Positions 1 to 8,653 of a stretch of 64,000 nucleotides of DNA are shown piece by piece. Made by a program: the position numbers and the translations under genes. This DNA comes from Sphingobacterium sp. CZ-2 (GTDB lineage Bacteria > Bacteroidota > Bacteroidia > Sphingobacteriales > Sphingobacteriaceae): the NCBI RefSeq assembly GCF_004526235.1, contig NZ_CP038159.1, positions 1,736,001-1,800,000 of the forward strand, in the 5' to 3' direction. The notes beneath the pieces were generated by a model. The model worked only from the letters and a program-made list of their open reading frames with translations, did no database searches and had not been told where the DNA came from. The number at the start of each line of letters is the position of its first letter. Within the stretch, counting starts at the first letter, position 1.

Positions 1-829
1 TCAGGTAATCCGAAAAGATGATGTTACCAGATACGTAGGCTAGGATCGCCAAGGTAATCCCGATGATGGCGGAGGTTCCTGTAGCCAACCCATCAATACC
101 ATCAGTTAGGTTCGCCCCATTGGAAACTGCCGTAACAATCAGGACCACAACCACCAAAAACAGGCAGAAGGTAATCCATACATTATTCAGTCCGAACACA
201 TCCAACACTTTGGCATAATCAAACTCGTTGTTCTTATACAAAGGAATATTGGTCTTCGTGGATTTTACGTTTTCGGCATAAGTCTTCTCCCCTGTTGACG
301 GATTGATGATCACTTCCACCGGTCTTGAAGACGAAGGGTTGGAAACCGTTTGGCGAACTACGATATCCGGATGGAAATACATCGTCACCGCGATCAACAC
401 GCCCAAACCTACTTGACCAATCACTTTGAAACGACCGGCCAATCCTTCTTTATTCTTACGGAATACCTTGATATAATCATCCAAGAAACCGATAGCTCCC
501 ATCCATACGGTGGTGATGATCATTAAAAGCACATAGATATTATCCAACTTGGCAAATAACAAGGTTGGAATTAGAATACCTGCAATGATGATCAATCCAC
601 CCATGGTAGGTGTTCCTTGCTTTTTCTTTTCCCCTTCTAGACCCAGATCACGGATCGTTTCGCCAACTTGTTTCTGATGCAACAAGCGGATCAAACGGCT
701 ACCATAAACGGTGGTGATAATTAACGATACAATAACTGCCATGGCCGTCCGGAAGGAGATAAACTGGAAAAGTCCAGCTCCAGGGATATGAATATGCTCA
801 TTAAGCCAAGTGAATAAATAGTATAACAT
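1..829 (-). CDS. mraY: Phospho-N-acetylmuramoyl-pentapeptide-transferase MraY (3' part cut by window edge)
   Basis: MraY transfers phospho-MurNAc-pentapeptide from UDP to undecaprenyl phosphate in the inner membrane, giving lipid I. The minus-strand frame starts at the ATG at 827-829 (MLYYLFTWLNEH) and is open to the window edge. The translation shows the family motifs: the nucleotide-binding loop QGTPTMGG, the first aspartate motif GFLDDYIKV, and NLTDGIDGLATG, all between strongly hydrophobic segments. A roughly 50-residue hydrophilic insert after the fourth membrane segment (with SNPSSSRPVEV and NPSTGEKTYAENV) resembles the periplasmic insert of Bacteroidota MraY proteins. The gene follows murE by 4 bp and is the last visible gene of the dcw cluster; the C-terminus lies outside the window. 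Confidence 0.95.
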   Translation of the reverse strand, partial: MLYYLFTWLNEHIHIPGAGLFQFISFRTAMAVIVSLIITTVYGSRLIRLLHQKQVGETIRDLGLEGEKKKQGTPTMGGLIIIAGILIPTLLFAKLDNIYVLLMIITTVWMGAIGFLDDYIKVFRKNKEGLAGRFKVIGQVGLGVLIAVTMYFHPDIVVRQTVSNPSSSRPVEVIINPSTGEKTYAENVKSTKTNIPLYKNNEFDYAKVLDVFGLNNVWITFCLFLVVVVLIVTAVSNGANLTDGIDGLATGTSAIIGITLAILAYVSGNIIFSDYL

Positions 830-833
830 CCGT

Positions 834-2291
834 TTAGTTATGTTCGTTAAAAATTTTAATTAATTCTTCCTTATCATCAAAATGGTTCTTTACCCCATTG
901 ATTTCCTGGTATTTCTCATGTCCCTTACCAGCCACTAGAATCACATCTCCTTCTTGTGCCAAATGAAAAGCAGCACGGATAGCTTCTCTACGGTCGGTAA
1001 TGGAAAACACATTTTTCTTTTTATCGGTAGGCACGCCGGTTTCCATTTCCTTGATGATCGCTGCTGGATCTTCGGATCTTGGATTATCAGAGGTTAGGAT
1101 CACCTTATCGCTAAGGCGACAAGCCACTTCAGCCATTTCCGGGCGTTTGGTCCTATCTCGATCACCACCACATCCCAACACGGTAAAAACCTGTTGTCCA
1201 GCTTGACGGAGTTCATTGATGGTTTCCAATACATTCTCTACTGCATCCGGTGTATGGGCATAATCCACGATAGCCACTACGCCATTTTTAGCTTTCAAAG
1301 TTTCAAAACGACCTTCGGCACCCGCAATCTCCGAAAGTGCGGTCAACACTTTCATGGTCTCCTGCTCCAACAGGATAGCCGCACCATAAACCGCCAATAA
1401 ATTATAGGCATTAAAATGTCCTACCAATTTCACCCACAGTTCGTGCTGATCGATCTGCAACAGCATTCCATCAAAATGGCTTTCCAAAATCTTGGCTTTG
1501 AAATCCGCCATTTGGTGTAGGCCATATGTTTTGCGGTGCGCAAAAGTATTCTGAAGCATCACCTGACCATTTTTATCATCGATATTGGTCAAGGCAAATG
1601 CAAATCTGTCTAAGTCATCAAAGAATTTCTTCTTCGCTTTAATATAGTTGGCGAAAGTGCCGTGGAAATCCAAATGATCGTGGGTAATATTGCTGAATAT
1701 CCCACCTGCAAAACGCAGACCTGCGATTCGCTGCTGAACTACCGCATGCGAGCTGACCTCCATAAAACAATAGTCACATCCATCCATCAACATCTCCTGC
1801 AATAAAGCATTGAGGGAAATAGGATCCGGAGTGGTATGGGTGGAGGCAATGATGCGATCCCCAATCTGGTTCTGCACTGTCGACAATAAACCCACATGGT
1901 AACCCAATTTTCCAAAAAGATTGAAAAGCAAGGTCGCAATGGTCGTTTTACCATTGGTACCGGTTACCCCTACCAATTTTAGTTTATGGGAAGGATTGCC
2001 GTAAAAATTACCTGCAATCACACCAAGTGCATAGGCAGAATCTGAAACCAGTACATATACTACATCATCTTGGATATGTTCAGGCATCTCCTCCGCAACA
2101 ATAACCCCTGCTCCTAAGGCGATGGCCTTTTCAATAAATAAATGCCCATCTGTTTGATGTCCTCGAACTGCAATGAATGCACTTCCCGATTCCGCTTTGC
2201 GCGAATCAAGACAAATGGCTTTCACCTCCGTCTCCAGGGTGCCGCGGTAATCTTGTACCGGAATGCCGTGCAACAATTCTTTTAACAACAT
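834..2291 (-). CDS. murE: UDP-MurNAc-L-Ala-D-Glu:meso-diaminopimelate ligase MurE
   Basis: This cytoplasmic ligase adds the third residue to the peptidoglycan stem peptide, using ATP. The 485-residue length is normal for the family. Visible motifs are the N-terminal UDP-binding region (CLDSRKAESGSAFIAVRG), the ATP loop GVTGTNGKTT at residues 109-118, and DNPR at 402-405, the motif that recognises meso-diaminopimelate. L-lysine-adding enzymes lack DNPR, so the wall should be of DAP type. One base separates the ftsI stop from this start, and mraY follows after 4 bp, so the genes are almost certainly co-transcribed. Confidence 0.97.
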   Translation of the reverse strand: MLLKELLHGIPVQDYRGTLETEVKAICLDSRKAESGSAFIAVRGHQTDGHLFIEKAIALGAGVIVAEEMPEHIQDDVVYVLVSDSAYALGVIAGNFYGNPSHKLKLVGVTGTNGKTTIATLLFNLFGKLGYHVGLLSTVQNQIGDRIIASTHTTPDPISLNALLQEMLMDGCDYCFMEVSSHAVVQQRIAGLRFAGGIFSNITHDHLDFHGTFANYIKAKKKFFDDLDRFAFALTNIDDKNGQVMLQNTFAHRKTYGLHQMADFKAKILESHFDGMLLQIDQHELWVKLVGHFNAYNLLAVYGAAILLEQETMKVLTALSEIAGAEGRFETLKAKNGVVAIVDYAHTPDAVENVLETINELRQAGQQVFTVLGCGGDRDRTKRPEMAEVACRLSDKVILTSDNPRSEDPAAIIKEMETGVPTDKKKNVFSITDRREAIRAAFHLAQEGDVILVAGKGHEKYQEINGVKNHFDDKEELIKIFNEHN

Positions 2292-2292
2292 C

Positions 2293-4422
2293 TTAATTTA
2301 ATTCTATAAGTACATGCGTTCCAGCTTTCAATCGCTGTCCCGCTGCTAATGATTGATTGATAACTTTTCCTTTTCCACGCACCGTGGTTTTATAGCCTGC
2401 ATTCTCCATCGCAAAGATGGCATCCACCAGGCCCATTCCCTTTACATTCGGAACTACCCCTTCTTTCACCTCATTGGTGGCAAATGAAGTAGGTGTGACG
2501 CCTGTGCCTGCGGAATCTTTTTCCGAGCGAACAATCGCATTCCAGTTCACCGTTTTGAACCCTAACTTCTCATATACCTTAGCAGTCGCTTCTTTAGATC
2601 CTCTTAAGGTATAAGGCACCTTCTCTCCAGCCACATTCACTTGGCGTTGGCCAAACGTATGGTGCAGGGAAAGGTCGTTGGCATAGACCATATCCGCCAG
2701 TTCGCGGAAAACCGGTCCAGCTACCGAACCTCCATAGTATCCATTCCTAGGGTTACGGATAACCACGATCATGGAATATTTTGGATTCTCTGCGGGGAAA
2801 TAACCAGCAAAAGAGGATTGATATCTTCTTTGTCCATATCCTCTGGAACCATCGGCCATTTGGGCAGTACCCGTCTTACCTGCTGAAGTATACAATGGGC
2901 TTTTCAAACGCTTACCTGTACCTTCGTCCATCACTCCTTTCATCATCGTCTGCATAGACTTGATTGCTTCCGGAGAGGCAATCTGCTTATTGATCACCCT
3001 CGCTTCGAATTTCTTAACCGGTTGACCCAGGTGTTGGATTTCCTTTACGAACAAAGGCGCGACCATCTTACCATTATTGGCAACCGCATTGAACAAGGTC
3101 AATGTCTGCAATGGAGTAAGTTTCAATTCATATCCATAGGCCATCTGCACCAAGGATAATTTGCTCCAAGAACGGCTATCTGGCATTTTCACCCATGGCG
3201 TCGCCTCCCCAGGGATTTGGATTCCTAATGGTTGGTTCAACCCCCATTCATGCAATTTTCCAGTGAATTTCTCCGGATTAGCACCATAATGTTGATTGAT
3301 CAATTTGGCAACCGCCACGTTGGAAGATTCTTCAAAGGCTTCCAAAACCGTCATGCGGGATTTTTTAGGTGCATGCGAATCCTTGATGGTATGCGAAGGA
3401 ACTTTATACGTTCCATTACCCACATCCACCACGGTATTCAAGTCCACTTTTTTATCGTCCAATGCTACTAGGTAAGAGGCTACCTTAAAGGTAGAACCGG
3501 GGTCAGCCCCTTGCGCAATGGCATAGTTGAATTTTTCTCTATAAACTTCGCCATCTTTGGTAAAGTTGGCAATGGCACGAATCTCTCCGGTCTGAACCTC
3601 CATCAATACCACACAACCGTTATCGGCATTGCTGATCTGCAATTGCTTTTCCAAGGCACGTTGTGCCATATCCTGCATATTCACATCGATGGTTGCAATG
3701 ATATCCGAACCATCTGTTGGAGCGATTTCCATCTCTCTGTTCACTGGGATCCAAACACCGCCCGCAATGCGTTGCATCAATTGCACCCCGCTTTTTCCTT
3801 CGATGTAATCGCCATAAGCACCCTCAAGACCTACCCTCACCGTATCGCCTTTGGTGTTTTTGTAACCGATGGTACGAGCCGCTAGATTAGTAAAAGGCAA
3901 AATGCGCTTGTTCTCACGAACCGCGATCAAACTGCTTGAAAAGCGTTTTTTCTCTGATTTGAAATTCTTGAAAAGTGGAAACTTCTTCAAGTCCTTTAAC
4001 TGCTGATGCGACACCGCACGCTTGATCAGCACATAGCGTTGTTTTTTGGCCCTTGCCTCCTTAAGTTGGGTCAGGTACTGTCTCGAAGAACGATCTCCGA
4101 AGTATTTCGCCAGGTTAATGGCCAAAGAATCCACCCGAGCATTGAAGACATCGTTATGCTCGGATGGAATGGCCATCGCATCAAACCTAATATCATATTC
4201 TGGCACCGAAGTAGCCAGCAAACTGCCATCATTAGAATAAATATTGCCACGGGCAGCCTCTACCACACGCTCGCGTATGGTCAAGCTATCCGCCATTTCA
4301 CGCCATTGATCACCATCAACATATTGCAGGTGAAGCAACTTTCCAAAAACCAAAAGGGCACCAAATACCATCAGCCCGAACGCCAGGTATACCCTCATCA
4401 AAATGGTCTTCCTAATATTCAT
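2293..4422 (-). CDS. ftsI: Division transpeptidase FtsI / PBP3 with C-terminal PASTA domain
   Basis: Septal peptidoglycan transpeptidase anchored in the inner membrane by a segment at about residues 11-30. The dimerisation region covers about residues 50-230 and the penicillin-binding domain about 265-620. All three active-site motifs are intact: STFK at 310-313 (acyl-serine S310), SSN at 366-368 and KTGT at 516-519. The last 60 residues (VPNVKGMGLVDAIFAMENAG onward) form one PASTA domain, as is common in Bacteroidota FtsI and unlike the E. coli protein. It lies between the ftsL-like gene and murE in the standard dcw order. Confidence 0.96.
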   Translation of the reverse strand: MNIRKTILMRVYLAFGLMVFGALLVFGKLLHLQYVDGDQWREMADSLTIRERVVEAARGNIYSNDGSLLATSVPEYDIRFDAMAIPSEHNDVFNARVDSLAINLAKYFGDRSSRQYLTQLKEARAKKQRYVLIKRAVSHQQLKDLKKFPLFKNFKSEKKRFSSSLIAVRENKRILPFTNLAARTIGYKNTKGDTVRVGLEGAYGDYIEGKSGVQLMQRIAGGVWIPVNREMEIAPTDGSDIIATIDVNMQDMAQRALEKQLQISNADNGCVVLMEVQTGEIRAIANFTKDGEVYREKFNYAIAQGADPGSTFKVASYLVALDDKKVDLNTVVDVGNGTYKVPSHTIKDSHAPKKSRMTVLEAFEESSNVAVAKLINQHYGANPEKFTGKLHEWGLNQPLGIQIPGEATPWVKMPDSRSWSKLSLVQMAYGYELKLTPLQTLTLFNAVANNGKMVAPLFVKEIQHLGQPVKKFEARVINKQIASPEAIKSMQTMMKGVMDEGTGKRLKSPLYTSAGKTGTAQMADGSRGYGQRRYQSSFAGYFPAENPKYSMIVVIRNPRNGYYGGSVAGPVFRELADMVYANDLSLHHTFGQRQVNVAGEKVPYTLRGSKEATAKVYEKLGFKTVNWNAIVRSEKDSAGTGVTPTSFATNEVKEGVVPNVKGMGLVDAIFAMENAGYKTTVRGKGKVINQSLAAGQRLKAGTHVLIELN

Positions 4423-4439
4423 GTTTCTTGCTAATGTGA

Positions 4440-4850
4440 CTATTTAACTTCTTTTACTATCTCCAGTTTTATTGGTGGCTCGGTACGCTCTTTCAACCCT
4501 AAGGTATCCGCACGCTTTGCTATTTCTGTCTGCGTGGTCAATTTCATCAACTCCGCATTCAATGATTTATAATCCCAACTCAATTCCTTCACTTCCCTCC
4601 CCAATTTATCGATCCGACGAACCGTATTCTCTGCCAAATGCCTGTTCGTGATATACAGCAGGCCTAACAAAGCAAGAAAAGCCACAAATGGCAAATTCTT
4701 GGCAACGAGATAAGTGGACAACCTTTGGGTAGAAAAAAAGCTCTTGAGGAAATTTTCGGTCTCTTCTACTTTTTCTTCTAAAGCATCCGACATCTCCTCC
4801 TGAACTTCTTCGCTCAGTTCCTTTTGTTTTATGGTATTCCTATTCGCCAT
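4440..4850 (-). CDS. FtsL-like division protein
   Basis: A 136-residue bitopic membrane protein. It has an acidic cytoplasmic N-terminus (about 1-50), one membrane segment around NLPFVAFLALLGLLYI (about residues 53-68) and a periplasmic helix with coiled-coil character, containing EVKELSWDYKSLNAELMKL. Size, topology and position between rsmH and ftsI match FtsL, which links FtsB/FtsQ to the septal synthase. Sequence conservation in this family is very low, so the assignment rests mostly on position and topology. The acidic N-terminal extension is longer than in E. coli FtsL. Confidence 0.85.
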   Translation of the reverse strand: MANRNTIKQKELSEEVQEEMSDALEEKVEETENFLKSFFSTQRLSTYLVAKNLPFVAFLALLGLLYITNRHLAENTVRRIDKLGREVKELSWDYKSLNAELMKLTTQTEIAKRADTLGLKERTEPPIKLEIVKEVK

Positions 4851-4852
4851 CC

Positions 4853-5767
4853 CTATCCTATCTTTTCTGCAATTCTTAATTTTGCACTCCGTGCTCTGTT
4901 ATTTCTTGCCAGCTCTTCGGCATTCGCTACGATCGCTTTGCGGCTGATCACCTTGAATGGCTTGATCTCATTTCCGAAGAAATCCTTCTCTACTTCCCCC
5001 TTGAATTTTCCTTTTGCCATGAAGTTCTTCACCAATCGGTCTTCCAAGGAATGGTAGGACATGACCACCAATCTGCCATTTGGCTTCAAAACAGCTTCTG
5101 TCTGTAATAAGAACTCCTGCAAAGCCTCTAACTCCTTATTCACCTCAATACGCAAGGCCTGAAAAACCTGCGCATGGTATTTATGTTCTTTTCCTTTGGG
5201 AACCAACTTCTGGATCACCTGCTTCAATTCCGCTACCGTTTGGATCTCTTGGTTCAGCCTCGCTGTGACGATCACCTTCGCCAGGGATTTTGCATTCTGG
5301 ATCTCCCCATACATCCCAAAAATCCGATGTAACTCTTCCTCCGGGTAAGTATTCAATAGTTTTTTCGCATCCAGGTCCGAAACCTGATCCATGCGCATAT
5401 CCAGATCCGCATCAAAACGGATGGAGAACCCACGGTCTGCCGCATCAAATTGATGCGATGAAACACCTAGATCGGCCAAAATGCCATCAACCTGCTTAAC
5501 ACCTTCTAAGCGTAGATAATTTTTTAAGAACTTGAAGTTCTGATGGATCAATTTGAACCTTGGATCATCCAACGCATTTTTAACCGCATCAGGATCTTGA
5601 TCAAAGGCGTACAACCTACCGTTTTCGCCCAGATGTTTCAAGATTTCTTTGGAGTGGCCTCCGCCTCCAAACGTTACATCTACATAGGTACCGTTCGGAT
5701 CAATTGCCAATGCATCGATGCACTCCTGCAACATGACAGGTACATGGTATCCAATTTCATTACTCAT
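4853..5767 (-). CDS. rsmH: 16S rRNA m4C1402 N4-methyltransferase RsmH (MraW)
   Basis: SAM-dependent methyltransferase that modifies C1402 in the decoding centre of 16S rRNA. The N-terminus MSNEIGYHVPVMLQE and the SAM-binding stretch YVDVTFGGGGHSKEIL are diagnostic, as is ILADLGVSSHQFD. I chose the ATG at 5765-5767 (304 residues). The frame is open 9 codons further upstream, but that extension lies within mraZ and the family starts here. The chosen start overlaps the mraZ stop by 8 bp, which suggests translational coupling. Confidence 0.97.
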   Translation of the reverse strand: MSNEIGYHVPVMLQECIDALAIDPNGTYVDVTFGGGGHSKEILKHLGENGRLYAFDQDPDAVKNALDDPRFKLIHQNFKFLKNYLRLEGVKQVDGILADLGVSSHQFDAADRGFSIRFDADLDMRMDQVSDLDAKKLLNTYPEEELHRIFGMYGEIQNAKSLAKVIVTARLNQEIQTVAELKQVIQKLVPKGKEHKYHAQVFQALRIEVNKELEALQEFLLQTEAVLKPNGRLVVMSYHSLEDRLVKNFMAKGKFKGEVEKDFFGNEIKPFKVISRKAIVANAEELARNNRARSAKLRIAEKIG

Positions 5768-6233
5768 CGATACTTCCTCCGAAATCAAATCCACCCATTA
5801 CCTCTTCTGCCAAGGATGCGAAATCTGCTTCATCCGCATCTCCCATCAATGCCTCGTACTCCTCTTTTGCCCAAACCTCGATCTTATCGAACGTACATTG
5901 CAAGAACACTTCGCCATGAATGTTTCCATATTCCAACAATGATTTTGGCAACAGGACACGTCCGGCAGCGTCCAAGGTCAATTCCGTAGCCCCCCGCATA
6001 AATTGACGAATGAAGTTTCTGTTCTTCGCATTATACTGGTTCAGTTTAGATAGCTGGAACATCTTTTTGTTCCATTCTTCCTTGGTATAGATCACTAAAT
6101 TTTTCTCAAATCCACGGTTCACCACTAGCCCTTCACGCTCTACATCAGGCAATTGCCTTTTGAGCGCGGCAGGGACCACCAATCTTCCCTTGGTGTCTAG
6201 CTTACATTCGAACTCGCCGATTAATGGATTCAT
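5760..6233 (-). CDS. mraZ: Transcriptional regulator MraZ
   Basis: MraZ is an AbrB-fold DNA-binding protein that represses the dcw cluster in E. coli. The 157-residue product has both SpoVT/AbrB-like halves: GEFECKLDTKGRLVVPAALK near the N-terminus and ATELTLDAAGRVLLPKSLLEY in the second half, each with the conserved DxxGR(V/L)xxP core. It is the first gene of the cluster. Three TGGG repeats with 10-bp period lie upstream (6280-6303), which fits autoregulation. Confidence 0.96.
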   Translation of the reverse strand: MNPLIGEFECKLDTKGRLVVPAALKRQLPDVEREGLVVNRGFEKNLVIYTKEEWNKKMFQLSKLNQYNAKNRNFIRQFMRGATELTLDAAGRVLLPKSLLEYGNIHGEVFLQCTFDKIEVWAKEEYEALMGDADEADFASLAEEVMGGFDFGGSIDE

Positions 6234-6261
6234 TTATTTGACTTCTACGGTAATTTTAATG

Positions 6262-6303
6262 TAAAAGTATACACTTTCTCCCACAATCCCCCACAATGCC
6301 CCA
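6262..6303 (-). promoter_or_regulatory. mraZ promoter region with three MraZ-type boxes
   Basis: Reading the minus strand, TGGG occurs three times at an exact 10-bp period (plus-strand CCCA at 6280-6283, 6290-6293 and 6300-6303), as TGGGG CATTG TGGGG GATTG TGGGA. This matches the TGGGN-N5-TGGGN-N5-TGGGN pattern bound by E. coli MraZ. A -7-like TACTTTTA (6262-6269, one base off TAnnTTTG) lies just downstream, so a protein on the boxes would cover the -33 region. The promoter position is inferred. Confidence 0.75.
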
Positions 6304-6531
6304 CAAAAAAGTTTTCCACATAGGCATCCGCCTACAAAAACAGCCTTAAATAGGTCAAAAACAAGGGATTGTATTGAAACACAATAAATTAATGAATGTA
6401 TCATAGGGATGTTTTTTAGGGTATTTTTGGGTTAAATGGCTTGGTATTAAGCAGTAAAATGGCAAAATGAAAGGTAATGTGGGGCAAAGTGGAGGACTAT
6501 TGAGAATGCAGATTTTTTAAGCCTTTTCGAG

Positions 6532-6644
6532 AGGTTTCCTTCGCTATAAAAGCAAGGTGAAAGTAACCTAAAAGTATGTAAAATGTATGTTCGACATAGA
6601 TTTACATACTAAAACCCTGCTTTAAGCATGCTTTAAGGGCGAAT
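6532..6644 (+). repeat. Dispersed repeat R2, copy 1
   Basis: This stretch aligns with the reverse complement of 43503-43615. The first 58 positions align without gaps, with about ten mismatches, and include an identical 21-base run at 6569-6589 (core AAAAGTATGTAAAATGTATG). The other shared block is AACCCTGCTTTAAGC followed by a second CTTTAA. Near the right end TTAAGCATGCTTTAA is close to a perfect palindrome. It bears no resemblance to the main palindrome family. Confidence 0.75.
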
Positions 6645-6714
6645 CTAGTTTGAAAATGCGGTTTTAGCATAGAAAACTACCCTATTATAATTCTTTATTC
6701 TCGGATAAATCAGA

Positions 6715-6722
6715 TAATTTTG
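6715..6722 (+). promoter_or_regulatory. Predicted aspS promoter, -7 element
   Basis: TAATTTTG matches the Bacteroidota -7 consensus TAnnTTTG exactly and lies 27 bp before the aspS ATG. The -33 region is T-rich (TTCTTTATT near 6691) but has no clear TTTG. Confidence 0.55.
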
Positions 6723-6749
6723 TAGCGCAAAAAAAATAATACAGAACAC

Positions 6750-8492
6750 ATGCATAGAACACATACCTGTGGCGAATTAAGAATCACAGACTTGGGAAAA
6801 ACGGTAACCCTTAGTGGGTGGGTACAGAAATCTCGTGACTTGGGCGGAATGACCTTTATCGATGTTCGTGATCGATATGGCATCACCCAATTGACCTTCA
6901 ACAGTGAGGACGACGAGGCTTTACGTAGCCAAGCACGCGAATTGGGCCGTGAGTATGTGATCAAAGTGACAGGAACTGTAATTGAACGTTCCAGCAAGAA
7001 CAGCAAAATCCCTACCGGAGAGATCGAAATAAAGGTGAGCAATTTGGAAATCCTGAACGAATCCAAGCTACCTCCTTTCACGATCGAGGATGAAACCGAT
7101 GGAGGTGAAGATATCCGGATGAAATACCGTTATCTGGACATCCGCCGTAACCCGGTGAAGAATTCCTTGTTATTCCGTCATAAGGTAGCGCAAGAAGTAA
7201 GAAATTACCTTTCTTCCTTGGATTTCTGTGAGGTGGAAACTCCTTATTTAATCAAATCTACCCCTGAGGGTGCTAGGGACTTTATTGTTCCTTCCCGCAT
7301 GAACCCAGGACAATTCTACGCGTTACCACAGTCGCCGCAAACATTCAAGCAATTATTGATGGTGGGCGGATTGGACAAATATTTCCAGATCGTAAAATGT
7401 TTCCGTGACGAGGACCTTCGTGCCGACAGACAGCCGGAGTTTACCCAGATAGACTGTGAAATGTCATTTGTGGAACAAGAGGATATCCTGAATGTATTTG
7501 AAGGAATGACCCGTCATCTTTTGAAGAACATCCATGGGATCGAATTGGAGCAATTTCCACGTATGACTTTTGATGAGGCCATGCGTACCTATGGTAATGA
7601 CAAGCCAGATATTCGTTTCGGTATGAAATTCGGCGAATTGAATGCGGTAGCACAACATAAGGATTTCGCCATTTTCAATAATGCGGAATTGGTGGTAGGT
7701 ATCGCTGTTCCAGAAGCGGCATCTTATACCCGTAAACAGATCGATGAACTGACCGATTGGGTAAAACGTCCGCAGGTTGGTGCTTCGGGAATGGTTTATG
7801 TGAAATGTGAAGCGGATGGTACATTTAAATCTTCCGTTGATAAATTCTACGACCAATCGGATCTGGCTAAATGGGCAGAAGCGACCGGCGCAAAAGCTGG
7901 AGATTTGATCCTGGTATTATCTGGTCCTGCGAATAAAGTTAGAGCGCAGTTGAGTGCCTTGCGTATGGAATTGGGTAATCGTTTAGGATTGCGCAAACCA
8001 GATGAATTTGCACCATTATGGGTAATTGATTTCCCATTGTTGGAATGGGATGAGGATACCGAGCGCTATCACGCCATGCATCACCCATTTACTTCACCTA
8101 AGGTAGAAGACATGCCTTTGTTGGATACCGATCCTGGAAAAGTACGCGCAAATGCTTATGACTTGGTATTGAATGGAAATGAAATCGGAGGCGGGTCGAT
8201 CCGTATCCATGATAAAGATATGCAAGCCTTGATGTTCAAGCATTTAGGATTTACGCCTGAGCAGGCACAGGACCAATTCGGTTTCTTGATGAATGCTTTC
8301 CAATACGGAGCTCCTCCACACGGTGGATTGGCCTTTGGATTGGATCGTTTGGTAGCTATCCTTGGTGGCCAAGAAACGATCCGTGATTTCATCGCTTTCC
8401 CGAAAAACAATTCTGGAAGGGATGTGATGATCGATGCGCCAGCTACCATCGCGAAAGAGCAATTGGACGAGTTGGGTTTGGGAATAAAATAG
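6750..8492 (+). CDS. aspS: Aspartyl-tRNA synthetase AspS
   Basis: Class II aminoacyl-tRNA synthetase of the bacterial type, 580 residues. The N-terminal OB-fold anticodon-binding domain ([21 protein letters not shown]) is followed by the catalytic core with motif 2 ([20 protein letters not shown]). A GAD insertion domain follows in the middle. Motif 3 is [17 protein letters not shown] near the C-terminus. Length and domain order are normal. A strong intrinsic terminator follows, so it is probably a single-gene transcript. Confidence 0.98.
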   Translation: MHRTHTCGELRITDLGKTVTLSGWVQKSRDLGGMTFIDVRDRYGITQLTFNSEDDEALRSQARELGREYVIKVTGTVIERSSKNSKIPTGEIEIKVSNLEILNESKLPPFTIEDETDGGEDIRMKYRYLDIRRNPVKNSLLFRHKVAQEVRNYLSSLDFCEVETPYLIKSTPEGARDFIVPSRMNPGQFYALPQSPQTFKQLLMVGGLDKYFQIVKCFRDEDLRADRQPEFTQIDCEMSFVEQEDILNVFEGMTRHLLKNIHGIELEQFPRMTFDEAMRTYGNDKPDIRFGMKFGELNAVAQHKDFAIFNNAELVVGIAVPEAASYTRKQIDELTDWVKRPQVGASGMVYVKCEADGTFKSSVDKFYDQSDLAKWAEATGAKAGDLILVLSGPANKVRAQLSALRMELGNRLGLRKPDEFAPLWVIDFPLLEWDEDTERYHAMHHPFTSPKVEDMPLLDTDPGKVRANAYDLVLNGNEIGGGSIRIHDKDMQALMFKHLGFTPEQAQDQFGFLMNAFQYGAPPHGGLAFGLDRLVAILGGQETIRDFIAFPKNNSGRDVMIDAPATIAKEQLDELGLGIK

Positions 8493-8518
8493 TAAAAGAA
8501 TATATTTCTTTCTTATTC

Positions 8519-8553
8519 AAAAAGCTTAAATGGAAAATCCATTTAGGCTTTTT
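8519..8553 (+). terminator. Intrinsic terminator after aspS
   Basis: A stem formed by AAAAAGCTTAAATGGA and TCCATTTAGGCTTTTT with an AAA loop is followed by more T residues. It lies 27 bp after the aspS stop. Confidence 0.9.
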
Positions 8554-8600
8554 GATTTTTTAGCTGCATGAAAATTAGCAGATTTTTTTTATATTTAAAA

Positions 8601-8631
8601 TTGGCATCATACCTTTCATCTTTTATTTTTG
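8601..8631 (+). promoter_or_regulatory. Predicted lutB promoter
   Basis: TTG at 8601-8603, a 20-bp spacer, then TATTTTTG at 8624-8631 fit the Bacteroidota -33/-7 consensus exactly. The ATG of lutB follows 22 bp later. Confidence 0.7.
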
Positions 8632-8653
8632 CACGAAAGCTTAATCATCCCCT

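Larger units (their letters stand above)
6234..6749. other. 516-bp divergent intergenic region (mraZ / aspS)
   Basis: The region contains the MraZ boxes and mraZ promoter on its left, a copy of dispersed repeat R2 (about 6532-6644) in the middle and the aspS promoter on the right. I see no credible coding sequence in it; open frames here are short and lack protein-like composition. Confidence 0.7.

Noticed and set aside
4006..4434. Long plus-strand open frame opposite ftsI (142 codons)
   Set aside because: It lies fully within a clear ftsI reading frame on the other strand and encodes no recognisable protein. Other long antisense frames over conserved genes were rejected for the same reason.
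6479..6495. Plus-strand GTGGGGCAAAGTGGAGG as further MraZ boxes
   Set aside because: The spacing (GTGGG to GTGGA, 10 bp) is suggestive, but there are only two imperfect units on the opposite strand, about 250 bp from mraZ and not near the aspS promoter.
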